The position numbers were made by a program, and so were the translations under genes. This document shows, one piece after another, positions 1 through 7,233 of a DNA stretch of 64,000 nt. Below the pieces are notes generated by a model. It had not been told where the DNA came from, did no database searches, and was given only the letters and a program-made list of their open reading frames with translations. Source of the DNA: Gemmatimonadetes bacterium SCN 70-22 (GTDB taxonomy: Bacteria; Gemmatimonadota; Gemmatimonadetes; Gemmatimonadales; Gemmatimonadaceae); the NCBI GenBank assembly GCA_001724275.1, contig MEDZ01000007.1:38159-102158 (forward strand). The letters run 5' to 3'. Position 1 is the first letter of the stretch. Every line of letters starts with the position of its first letter.

Positions 1-1
1 C

Positions 2-253
2 ATAACCCTGGTGGGCGCCTTTGCCGGTGTCGCCTACTTCGGGCTGCTGGGGGTCCTCCTCGGGCCGCTCGCCATCCAGTACTTCTTCGTGCTGTTGCGG
101 CTGTACCGCGAGGAATACATCGACCGCAGCGTCACGCGGACGATGGAGATGAAGGTCCCCTACCCGCTCGCCGACCCCACGGCCAACCGCGTGGGCTCGG
201 CGGACGAGGGGGAGGGAGGGGCGGTCGCTTCCGACCCCCCGGCTCGCGCCTGA
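2..253 (+). CDS. AI-2E family transporter (3' end only)
   Basis: The reading frame is already open at the window edge and stops with TGA at 251-253, so only the last 83 residues are visible. The segment has a glycine- and leucine-rich membrane helix (GVAYFGLLGVLLGPL) followed by LYREEY and a charged tail. This is the usual C-terminus of the AI-2E/PerM family of multi-pass inner-membrane exporters or permeases. The family is named for autoinducer-2 export, but most members have no known substrate. The stop codon lies inside a duplicated 25-bp segment (246-295). The family call rests on a short piece, so confidence is moderate. Confidence 0.6.
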   Translation: MTLVGAFAGVAYFGLLGVLLGPLAIQYFFVLLRLYREEYIDRSVTRTMEMKVPYPLADPTANRVGSADEGEGGAVASDPPARA

Positions 254-401
254 CTCGCGTCACTCGGCCGGCGCCTGACTCGCGTCACCCGGCCGCCGCC
301 TCCCCGGCCTCCGCCGGACAGCGGGCGAGCGCCTGACGCGTGCCCGGCGCGTGCCCGGCGAGCGCCCGGCGAGCGCCCGGCGAGTGCCCGGCGAGCGCCG
401 C
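246..401. repeat. 25-bp duplication and 11-bp minisatellite
   Basis: Bases 246-270 and 271-295 are a tandem duplication of 25 bp with one mismatch. From 338 to 401 an 11-bp unit, g(c/a)g(t/c)gcccggc, is repeated almost six times. The array fills the gap between the transporter stop and the 3' end of the convergent EAL gene, and its last partial copy touches that gene's stop codon. No gene is visible here. Confidence 0.85.
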
Positions 402-2050
402 TAGTCCCGCCGCAGGAGCTCGAGGAAGCCGTCGGCCGTGACCGGCTCGGAGAAGAGCGTCCCCTGCCCATACTCGCAGCGGAAGCGGAGGAGCTCCGCC
501 AGCTGCTCCTCGCGTTCGATCCCCTCGGCTACGGTCCGCAGCCGCTTGAGCTTCCCCAGGGCGACGATGGCCCGCGTGGCCGCGTGCTCCTCGGGGCGGC
601 GCGTCACCTGGCTGATGTAGCTGCGGTCGATCTTCAGGATGTCGACCGGGATGTCCGCCGGGTCGCCTAACGACGCGGACCGCGAGCCGTAATCGTCGAT
701 GGCGATCCGCACGCCGAGGGCGCGCACCTGGCGCAACCGCTCCAGCGCCTCGGCCATGGTGCTCGCCAGCGCCCCCTCGGCGATCTCGAGCACGAGGCGG
801 TGCGGCTCGATCGCGCTCGCGCGGAGGGCCGCCGTCACGTCATCGACGAAGCGGGGGTGGAGGAGTTGGCGCGCCGTGATGTTGACGGTCACGGTGAGCG
901 AGCGATCGGGGCCGATGGTATCCTGCCAGGTCTTGGCCTGGCGGCACGCCTCCCTGAGGATCCAGCGCCCGAGCGGGACGATGAGCCCCGTCTCCTCGGC
1001 GACCGGGATGAAGGCCGCGGCGGGGATCAGCCCGCGCCCGCGATGGTTCCAGCGCACCAGCGCCTCCACCCCCGCGATCCGGCGCGACCGCAGGATCACG
1101 ATGGGCTGGTACACCAGCGAGAAGTCCCCGGCGTCGATCGCCTGGCGCAGGTCGTCCTCGAGACGCGTGTGCGCCAGCGCCGGCTCGTGCACGCGGGGAT
1201 CGAACAGCTCGCACGCCCCGCGTCCGCGGCGCCGGGCCGCGCGGAGCGCGACGTCGGCGTGGCGCAGCATGTCGTCCACCGAATCCTCGGGCATGGCGCT
1301 GGCAATCCCGAGGTTGGCGTTGCCCACGAAGTCCTTGCCGTCGACGAGGATGGGGGCGGCGAAGGCCTGGCCGATCCGGTCGGCGACCTGCACGAAGTTC
1401 GACTCGTCGGCCATGTCCTCGAGGAGGATCGCGAAGCGCGCCCCCTCGATGCGCGCCGCCGAATCGGACGAGCGGAGGACCGTGGAGAGGCGGGTCGCGA
1501 CGCCGACGATGATCCGCTCCAGCTCCTCGATGGTGGCGCGCTCGCCGCGCGCGCGGAAATCGTCGAACTCGAGGGAGAGGATCGCCAGGGGCAATTGCTG
1601 GCGGTGGGCGCGAGCCAGGGCGTGCTCGGCCCGGTCGCGCAGGAGGGCGCGCGTCGCGAGGCCGGTGAGCGGGTCGCGCAGGGCATCGGCCGTCGCGATC
1701 ACGTGGCGGGCCGGGGCCTCGCGCAGCGCGAGGACGACGCAACGCTCCGGGGGGGCGTCGGCGAGCCGGGTCGCAGTGCACTCGGCCTCCAGCCAGCTCC
1801 CGTCGGCGCGACGCACGCGCCAGCGCTGCGGCAGGTGCAATTCCACCCCTTCGGCGACGCGCGCCAGCGACTGCGTGGCCTCGGCCAGGACGTCCTCGTG
1901 GATGAGGCTCGCCACCCGACGCATGCGGAGGGCGTCCGGCGCCCAGCCGAGTACGCGCTCGGCCCCCCGGCTGGCACTGGCAATCACGCCATCGCGGCCG
2001 AGAATCAGGACCGCGTCGGAGAGCTTGGAAAGGAAGACTTCTTCGTTCAT
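401..2050 (-). CDS. PAS-GGDEF-EAL cyclic-di-GMP signalling protein
   Basis: This is a predicted cyclic-di-GMP phosphodiesterase or sensor. From the chosen ATG at 2050 it has a PAS domain (about 1-115), a GGDEF domain opening with RDPLTGL (about 125-285) and an EAL domain (about 310-549). The GGDEF signature is degenerate (EGARF at 202-206), so cyclase activity is unlikely. The EAL domain keeps its expected metal and catalytic residues: EAL at 329-331, the Asn of TVNIT, EIAE, the DD of IDDYG, LKID, AEGIE and the Gln of YGQG. No membrane segment is present, so it is probably cytoplasmic. The frame stays open upstream, with another ATG at 2161 and more near 2350, but those would overlap the divergent VWA gene and the extra sequence looks non-coding. 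No start has a clear ribosome-binding site. Confidence 0.85.
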   Translation of the reverse strand: MNEEVFLSKLSDAVLILGRDGVIASASRGAERVLGWAPDALRMRRVASLIHEDVLAEATQSLARVAEGVELHLPQRWRVRRADGSWLEAECTATRLADAPPERCVVLALREAPARHVIATADALRDPLTGLATRALLRDRAEHALARAHRQQLPLAILSLEFDDFRARGERATIEELERIIVGVATRLSTVLRSSDSAARIEGARFAILLEDMADESNFVQVADRIGQAFAAPILVDGKDFVGNANLGIASAMPEDSVDDMLRHADVALRAARRRGRGACELFDPRVHEPALAHTRLEDDLRQAIDAGDFSLVYQPIVILRSRRIAGVEALVRWNHRGRGLIPAAAFIPVAEETGLIVPLGRWILREACRQAKTWQDTIGPDRSLTVTVNITARQLLHPRFVDDVTAALRASAIEPHRLVLEIAEGALASTMAEALERLRQVRALGVRIAIDDYGSRSASLGDPADIPVDILKIDRSYISQVTRRPEEHAATRAIVALGKLKRLRTVAEGIEREEQLAELLRFRCEYGQGTLFSEPVTADGFLELLRRD

Positions 2051-2216
2051 GGCAGCAGGGAGGACGTCGCAGGGGCGACCGGGGTGAGCCGGCGTCGATG
2101 CGGCGATCGTCCGAAGGAACCGGCGCAGGGGCGCCGCGCCCCGTCCGGGAAAGACGCTCATTGCCGTGCGGGCGTTGCGGGCGGCATTCCCGGGACGCAC
2201 CTCGGCGGTACTTTGG

Positions 2217-2225
2217 TGGTATAAC
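2217..2225 (+). promoter_or_regulatory. Possible extended -10 promoter for the VWA gene
   Basis: TGGTATAAC matches an extended -10 element (TGn plus five of six TATAAT bases). A transcript would start near 2232, giving a leader of about 20 bases before the GTG at 2252. No -35 hexamer is visible, which is acceptable for an extended -10 promoter. Confidence 0.4.
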
Positions 2226-2251
2226 CGCCCAACTCCCCTCCCGCTCCGCCC

Positions 2252-3247
2252 GTGCCATCCTGGCTTACGCAACTCCAGTTCCACACGCCGTGGATCCTCC
2301 TGTTGCTCCTCCTCCTCCCTGGCTGGTGGTGGTGGCGCCGTCGTCGTCACCCCCCCGCCATCGTCTTCTCGCGGGTGGGGCTGCTGGCCAGGGGGCCACG
2401 ACGGGGGGCATGGATCTCTCGCGCCATCATCGGGTTACGCACCCTGGCGCTGGCGGGGCTCGTGGTGGCGATGGCGCGGCCGCGCATGGCCGGACGGAGC
2501 GAGCAGTCCAACAGCGAGGGGATCAACATCGTGATCGCCTTCGACATCTCGAGCTCGATGCTGGCTGAGGACTTCCAGCCACAGAACCGGCTGGAAGTGG
2601 CGCGGGAAAAGGTCAAGCAGTTCGTCGGGCTTCGCGGGAGCGACCGGATCGGGATCGTCGCCTTCTCGGGTGAGGCGCTGACGCAGGTTCCCCTCACGAC
2701 GGATTATCCGGTAGTGATTGCCGCCATCGATAACCTTCAACCGGGTCAATTGGAGGATGGGACGGCGATCGGGACGGCGATCGCGACGGCGGCCAACCGC
2801 CTGCGTACCGCCCCCGGGCGTTCGCGGGTGATCGTCCTGCTGACGGATGGGGTGAACAACCGGGGGACGATCGACCCGCGGACGGCGGCGCAGGCGGCGG
2901 CCGAGTTCGGGGTGAAGATCTACGCGATCGGGGTGGGGACGGAGGGGATGGCGCCGGTCCCCGTGGGGCGCGGGGTGTTCGGGCTGCGGTACGAGAACCG
3001 CCCCGTGGAGATCGACGACGCCCTGCTGACGGAGGTGGCGCAGAAGACGGGAGGGCGCTACTTCCGTGCCCGCGACGCCGCGGCGCTGCAGCGCATCACC
3101 GAGGAGATCGACCGACTGGAGCGGAGCCCGGTGCACACGCGCGTCTACACGCGCTTCACCGAGCTCTTCCGCTGGCCGCTTGCGCTGGCGCTCGTCGCGT
3201 TGCTGCTGGAGCTGGGGATCACGGCCTGGCGGGGGCCGGTGCCGTGA
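2252..3247 (+). CDS. BatA-like VWA-domain membrane protein
   Basis: The 331-residue protein has an N-terminal hydrophobic helix (about 13-24), an Arg-rich cytoplasmic stretch, a second helix near 58-74, a von Willebrand A domain (about 92-290) and a C-terminal helix (about 306-325). The metal-binding MIDAS motif is intact (DISSS at 98-102, with later GTAIGT and LLTDG). This arrangement is typical of BatA/BatB proteins, whose operons are linked to oxidative-stress tolerance or to MoxR chaperones. No MoxR, BatB or BatC is adjacent downstream, so this may be an isolated copy. It starts with GTG and has no Shine-Dalgarno sequence. The next gene is convergent. Confidence 0.82.
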   Translation: MPSWLTQLQFHTPWILLLLLLLPGWWWWRRRRHPPAIVFSRVGLLARGPRRGAWISRAIIGLRTLALAGLVVAMARPRMAGRSEQSNSEGINIVIAFDISSSMLAEDFQPQNRLEVAREKVKQFVGLRGSDRIGIVAFSGEALTQVPLTTDYPVVIAAIDNLQPGQLEDGTAIGTAIATAANRLRTAPGRSRVIVLLTDGVNNRGTIDPRTAAQAAAEFGVKIYAIGVGTEGMAPVPVGRGVFGLRYENRPVEIDDALLTEVAQKTGGRYFRARDAAALQRITEEIDRLERSPVHTRVYTRFTELFRWPLALALVALLLELGITAWRGPVP

Positions 3248-3254
3248 CGACGGG

Positions 3255-3281
3255 CGGGAGACGGGAGACGGGAGACGGGAG
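3255..3281. repeat. 7-bp tandem repeat (cgggaga)
   Basis: Nearly four copies of cgggaga fill the gap between the VWA gene and the convergent CorA gene. The same repeat occurs again at 54706-54728 between two tRNA genes. Confidence 0.85.
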
Positions 3282-3314
3282 TCAGTCGGCGCCGGTGGGG
3301 CACGGGACGAGGTC

Positions 3315-4382
3315 CTAGAGCCACTTCCGGCTGCGGAAGAGCCAGACCAGGACGCCGCCTAACGCGAGCTGTCCCACGAGCATGATCTCGAAGCCGTAGG
3401 GGTGCGCCGAGAGCGGGATGCGGGTGAAGTTCATCCCCCACATCCCGCTCACGACGACGAACGGGACGCTGAGGGTCGCGACGACCGAGAGCCCCTTCGT
3501 GACCACGTTGAGGCGGTTCGACACCTGCGACAGGTACGACTCCATCGTACTGCTCATCAGGTCGCGGTAGGTGTCGAGCGCGTCGTTGATGCGCAGCATG
3601 TGGTCGTATATGTCGCGGAAGTACAGCTGCACCTCGGGGGGGAGGAGCGGGGAGGGGCGATTCGACAGGACGTTGAAGATCTCGCGCTGGGGCGAGAGGT
3701 AGCGCCGGAGCGAGAGCACCATCCGCTTGACGGCGAAGATGTCGCGCAGCGATTCCTCGTCGAAGCGTGCGAATACCCGCTCCTCCAGGGAGTCGACGAA
3801 GTCGTCGATGCGGTCGAGAATGGGGAAGAACGCATCGATCGCCGTGTCCATGATGTGGTGCGCCAGCCGTGCGGCGCCCCGCGACACGAGGTCGGGGGTG
3901 CGCAGCGCCACCGAGGCCACCTGGTCCACGTTCGGCGACGGCCCCGCGTGCGCCGTGACGAGGTAGCTGGGCCCGAGAAAGAAATAGAGGTTGTCCGTCT
4001 CCAGGTCGTACGGGTCGGTGGTCGCCTCCTGGAGGCGGACGACCCGCAGCGTCACGAACAGGTAGCCGTCATATGGTTCGACTTTGGGGCGGCTCAGCGG
4101 GTTCAGCACGTCCTCGATGGCCAGCGGGTGGAAGTTGAAGACCTTTTCGAGCAGGGCCAGCTGCTGGCGGCTCGTGGAGTCGATGTCGACCCACAAGGTC
4201 CCTTGCGCCTCGCGAACGGCGTTGGCGATCTCCTTCACCCCCAGGTCGCGGGAGACCGTCCCCCCGTCCGGGGCGACATGGAAGCAGCGCGGTAGTCTGG
4301 ATTCCGCTCCCCCGTTCCCCCCGGCGTCGCCGCGCGGGGTCGGAGCGGAGCGGTCATTCGGCGGGGAGGGAAGGTCGGTCAC
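3315..4382 (-). CDS. CorA-family Mg2+/Co2+ transporter
   Basis: The 355-residue protein has a long soluble N-terminal domain with an extended helix, then two C-terminal membrane helices (about 300-318 and 331-350). The CorA signature GMN lies after the first helix (SGMWGMNF), and the protein ends in the usual short basic tail (RSRKWL). CorA proteins form homopentameric inner-membrane channels for Mg2+ and sometimes Co2+ or Ni2+; which ion this one prefers cannot be read from the sequence. Residues 1-35 are a variable Pro- and Gly-rich extension. It diverges from the ccm operon, with 88 bp between the start codons. Confidence 0.88.
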   Translation of the reverse strand: MTDLPSPPNDRSAPTPRGDAGGNGGAESRLPRCFHVAPDGGTVSRDLGVKEIANAVREAQGTLWVDIDSTSRQQLALLEKVFNFHPLAIEDVLNPLSRPKVEPYDGYLFVTLRVVRLQEATTDPYDLETDNLYFFLGPSYLVTAHAGPSPNVDQVASVALRTPDLVSRGAARLAHHIMDTAIDAFFPILDRIDDFVDSLEERVFARFDEESLRDIFAVKRMVLSLRRYLSPQREIFNVLSNRPSPLLPPEVQLYFRDIYDHMLRINDALDTYRDLMSSTMESYLSQVSNRLNVVTKGLSVVATLSVPFVVVSGMWGMNFTRIPLSAHPYGFEIMLVGQLALGGVLVWLFRSRKWL

Positions 4383-4470
4383 AGGGCTGCGAGTTCAGGG
4401 GATGGACGACGCTCGTGTCAGGAACGTGCCCGGGTCACGACGGGCGTCCTCAACGATTAGATTGCCGACC

Positions 4471-5202
4471 GTGAATGTCAGGATAGGGCACGACGACGCG
4501 ACAGCGGTCGAAATCGAGGGGGTCACCAGGCGCTATGGGCGCCGGTGGGCCCTGCGCGGCGTCACCCTGTCGGTCGCTGCGGGAGAAGTTGTGGGGGTCG
4601 AGGGGCACAACGGAAGCGGAAAGAGCACGCTTTTACGCATCCTCTCCACCGCCATCAAGCCGACGGGCGGCAAGGCCCGCGTCTTCGGGCGCGACGTCGC
4701 GAAGGAGGCGACTGCGGTCCGCGGGACGATCGCCTTCCTCACGCACTACCCCGGGTTGTACGACGACCTCACGGCGGAAGAGAACCTCCAGTTCGCCTGC
4801 CGGATGCTGGGGCGCGACTTCGCGGAGATCCCCGATCTCCTGGAACGGGTCGGCCTCGGGCGCGAGACCAAGGAGACGGTGCGAACCTTCTCGGCCGGGA
4901 TGCAGCGACGGCTCTCGCTTGCCCGCCTCCTCCTGCAGCGTCCCCGCCTGCTCCTCCTGGACGAGCCCTACAACAACTTCGATCCGGCGGGGATTGCCTT
5001 GGTCAACGACGTGGTACGCGAGGTGCGCGCGCGCGGCGGTTCGGCGATGATCGTCCTGCACGACCGCCACAGTGCCGGCGACATGCTCGACCGCCTGGTG
5101 CGCCTCAGGCACGGCGTCGTCGATGCCGACGTCCCCTTGCCGGAGCCCGGAGCGACCACGGCCGACGCGCTGGAACCGGTGTTCGGCGAGGGGGGCTCGT
5201 GA
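4471..5202 (+). CDS. ccmA: Heme exporter ATPase CcmA
   Basis: CcmA is the ATPase of the CcmAB(CD) complex, which releases holo-CcmE in system I cytochrome c maturation. The 243-residue ABC domain has Walker A (GHNGSGKST), the signature TFSAGMQRRLS typical of CcmA, and Walker B plus glutamate (LLLLDEP). I chose the GTG at 4471 because the sequence begins to resemble an ABC N-terminus there (VEIEGVTRRYG). The frame continues far upstream, but that part lies antisense to corA. No Shine-Dalgarno is visible, and a TAGATT hexamer at 4458-4463 leaves room for a leaderless transcript. The stop overlaps the ccmB start (GTGA). Confidence 0.9.
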   Translation: MNVRIGHDDATAVEIEGVTRRYGRRWALRGVTLSVAAGEVVGVEGHNGSGKSTLLRILSTAIKPTGGKARVFGRDVAKEATAVRGTIAFLTHYPGLYDDLTAEENLQFACRMLGRDFAEIPDLLERVGLGRETKETVRTFSAGMQRRLSLARLLLQRPRLLLLDEPYNNFDPAGIALVNDVVREVRARGGSAMIVLHDRHSAGDMLDRLVRLRHGVVDADVPLPEPGATTADALEPVFGEGGS

Positions 5203-5885
5203 CGCTGCGCGACGAAGGGCGGCGGATCCTGGCGATCGTCTGGAAGGACCTCACCACCGAGCGGCGCTCGAAGGCGGGGATCAACGCCGTCGCCTTCATG
5301 GGAATCCTGGTCCTGCTCCTCTTCGGCTTCGCCGTCGGCCCCGACACGAACACCCTCCGCGCCGCCGCCGCCGGGGCGCTCTGGCTGGCGATCCTGTTTT
5401 CCGGCGTGCTGGCCTTCAACCGATCGTACCAACTCGAGCTGGACGGCGGGGCGCTGGAATCCCTCCTGCTCTATCCCGGGGCGCGATGGGCGATCTTCAT
5501 CGGGAAGCTGATCGCCAACCTGGTCTTCGTCCTGATCGTGGAAGCGATCGTGATCCCGGTGGCGTTCATCCTGTATCAGGTCGCCCTCCCTCCGGGGTGG
5601 GCGACACTCCTGGCCGTGACGCTCCTCGGGACCATCGGGTTCGTCACGCTGGGGACGTTCTACTCGGCGATGTCGAGCCGGAGCCGGGCGCGGGAAGTGC
5701 TCCTCCCGCTCCTCCTGTTCCCGATGCTGATCCCCGTCCTGCTGGCGGCGGTCGAGGCGTCGACGAGCCTGATGGGGGGCGACCCCATGCGTGAGGCCGG
5801 GGCTTGGGTGCGTTTGCTGGGTGCGTTCGATATCATCTTTCTCGTCGCAACCACGCTGGCCTTCGAATACGTGATCGAGGTGTGA
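5199..5885 (+). CDS. ccmB: Heme exporter permease CcmB
   Basis: The 228-residue protein has six predicted membrane helices and starts with a GTG overlapping the ccmA stop. Its N-terminus (IVWKDLTTERRSK), the ELDGGALESLLLYP segment and the LLLFPMLIPVLLAAV helix are typical of CcmB. CcmB is the membrane partner of CcmA and acts in the inner membrane during heme delivery to apocytochromes. The length matches the family (about 220). The same reading frame continues upstream through ccmA without a stop, but that part reads as non-coding sequence. Confidence 0.9.
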   Translation: MTLRDEGRRILAIVWKDLTTERRSKAGINAVAFMGILVLLLFGFAVGPDTNTLRAAAAGALWLAILFSGVLAFNRSYQLELDGGALESLLLYPGARWAIFIGKLIANLVFVLIVEAIVIPVAFILYQVALPPGWATLLAVTLLGTIGFVTLGTFYSAMSSRSRAREVLLPLLLFPMLIPVLLAAVEASTSLMGGDPMREAGAWVRLLGAFDIIFLVATTLAFEYVIEV

Positions 5886-5886
5886 G

Positions 5887-6621
5887 ATGGGAGTAACGAC
5901 GGCAGACATGTCCACCTCCGCGCGTGCCGGGACACGCGCCCGTGGGCTCTGGCTGGGGGTCGGCGCCTTCGCGCTGGTGGCGGCGGCGCAGGCGTGGGCC
6001 ATCGCCAGCAGCCCTGCCGACCGGGACATGGCGCACCTGCAGAAGATCATGTACGTCCACGTCCCGGCGGCGTGGAACATGATGATCGCCTTCTTCGTCG
6101 TCGCGATCGCTTCGCTGCGCTACCTGTGGAAGGGACAGGAGCGGGACGACCTGCTGGCCGCCTCCGCCGCCGAGTCGGGGACGATCCTCACCGGGCTGAC
6201 GCTGGTACTGGGGATGATCTGGGCCAAGCCCACGTGGGGGATCTGGTGGACGTGGGACCCGCGGCTGACGTCGACCGCGGTGCTCTTCTTCCTCTACGTG
6301 GGGTACCTCATCCTGCGGGCGTTCGTGGATGATCCCGACCGCCGGGCCCAGTGGAGCGCGGCCGTGGGGCTCCTGGGAGCGCTCAACGTCCCCATCGTAT
6401 ACATGTCGGTACGGTGGTGGCGGACGCTGCACCAGGTGCAGTCCAGTCCGCAGACCCTCGATTCGAGCTTCACGGTGGGGCTGCGGCTCAACGCGATCGC
6501 GATGATGGTGGTCCTCGTCTTCTTCATCCGGCACCGCTACGAGACGGCCAGGATGGAGCGCGAGGCGGAACTGCTGCAGGAGCGCGCCGCGTTAGGTGGC
6601 CGTGGGGGGATCAATGGATAG
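5887..6621 (+). CDS. ccmC: Heme-handling protein CcmC
   Basis: The 244-residue integral membrane protein has six predicted helices and the tryptophan-rich WWD motif (WGIWWTWDPRLTS) that binds heme. Flanking histidines in MYVHVPAAW and RTLHQ fit the axial heme ligands of the family. CcmC loads heme onto CcmE at the periplasmic face of the inner membrane. The start lies one base after the ccmB stop; ATG 5908 is an alternative. Its end overlaps the start of ccmD. Confidence 0.93.
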   Translation: MGVTTADMSTSARAGTRARGLWLGVGAFALVAAAQAWAIASSPADRDMAHLQKIMYVHVPAAWNMMIAFFVVAIASLRYLWKGQERDDLLAASAAESGTILTGLTLVLGMIWAKPTWGIWWTWDPRLTSTAVLFFLYVGYLILRAFVDDPDRRAQWSAAVGLLGALNVPIVYMSVRWWRTLHQVQSSPQTLDSSFTVGLRLNAIAMMVVLVFFIRHRYETARMEREAELLQERAALGGRGGING

Positions 6622-6763
6622 CAACACGAAGTTCATCGTCGCGGCGTTCACGATCACCTGGGCGGTGCTGCTCGCCTATGCGTGGCGCCTCGCGCGCGTG
6701 CGCGGCGAGGCCGAGCGCCGCCTCCGACACGCGAAGGCGGAATATCCCGGAGAAGAGTCATGA
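6614..6763 (+). CDS. ccmD: Small membrane protein CcmD
   Basis: This 49-residue open frame starts with an ATG inside the last codons of ccmC and ends in an ATGA overlap with ccmE. It has one membrane helix (FIVAAFTITWAVLLAYAWRL) followed by an Arg-rich cytoplasmic tail (RVRGEAERRLRH), which is the CcmD layout. CcmD links CcmABC with CcmE and is needed for release of holo-CcmE. The call rests on size, topology and position between ccmC and ccmE, because CcmD sequences are poorly conserved. Confidence 0.85.
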   Translation: MDSNTKFIVAAFTITWAVLLAYAWRLARVRGEAERRLRHAKAEYPGEES

Positions 6764-7233
6764 GCGGAAATGTCGAGGGGCGCAAGCGGGCGGCCATGGT
6801 GGTCGCCGCCGTGATCGTCCTGGGAGCCTTCGGCTACCTGATGTACGGTGGCCTGGACAAGAACGTCGTCTTCTTCCTCACGCCACAGGAGCTGCTGGCG
6901 AAGGGGACCGAAGTCGTCGACGTCCCGGTGCGACTCGGCGGGATGGTCGCCCCCGGATCGGTGAAATGGAACGCGGAGACGCTCGACCTCCGCTTCCAGC
7001 TCAGCGACGGCGTCAAGACGGTCGAGGTGCACTCCAAGGGGGCGCCACCGCAGATGTTCCGTGACGGCATGGGGGTGGTCTGCGAAGGGCGCTTCGGCAA
7101 GGACGGCGTCTTCGAGTCGACCAACCTCATGATCAAGCACTCCGAGGAGTATCATCCGCCCAAGCCCGGGCAGACGCCGCAGGAGATGTACAAGGCGATG
7201 TTCGAGACACTGCGCGAGGACGGCAAGTCATGA
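6760..7233 (+). CDS. ccmE: Periplasmic heme chaperone CcmE
   Basis: The 157-residue protein has one N-terminal anchor helix (about 12-30) and a small OB-fold domain. Near the C-terminus it has KHSEEYHPP, matching the CcmE heme-binding motif: His127 would bind heme covalently and Tyr131 would be the axial ligand. The start overlaps the ccmD stop as ATGA, and its stop overlaps the ccmF start in the same way. It receives heme from CcmC and passes it to CcmF/CcmH. Confidence 0.93.
   Translation: MSGNVEGRKRAAMVVAAVIVLGAFGYLMYGGLDKNVVFFLTPQELLAKGTEVVDVPVRLGGMVAPGSVKWNAETLDLRFQLSDGVKTVEVHSKGAPPQMFRDGMGVVCEGRFGKDGVFESTNLMIKHSEEYHPPKPGQTPQEMYKAMFETLREDGKS

Noticed and set aside
338..401. Possible iteron-type replication origin
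   Set aside because: No DnaA boxes, AT-rich region or replication genes are nearby; the unit is GC-rich and resembles other slippage repeats in the window.
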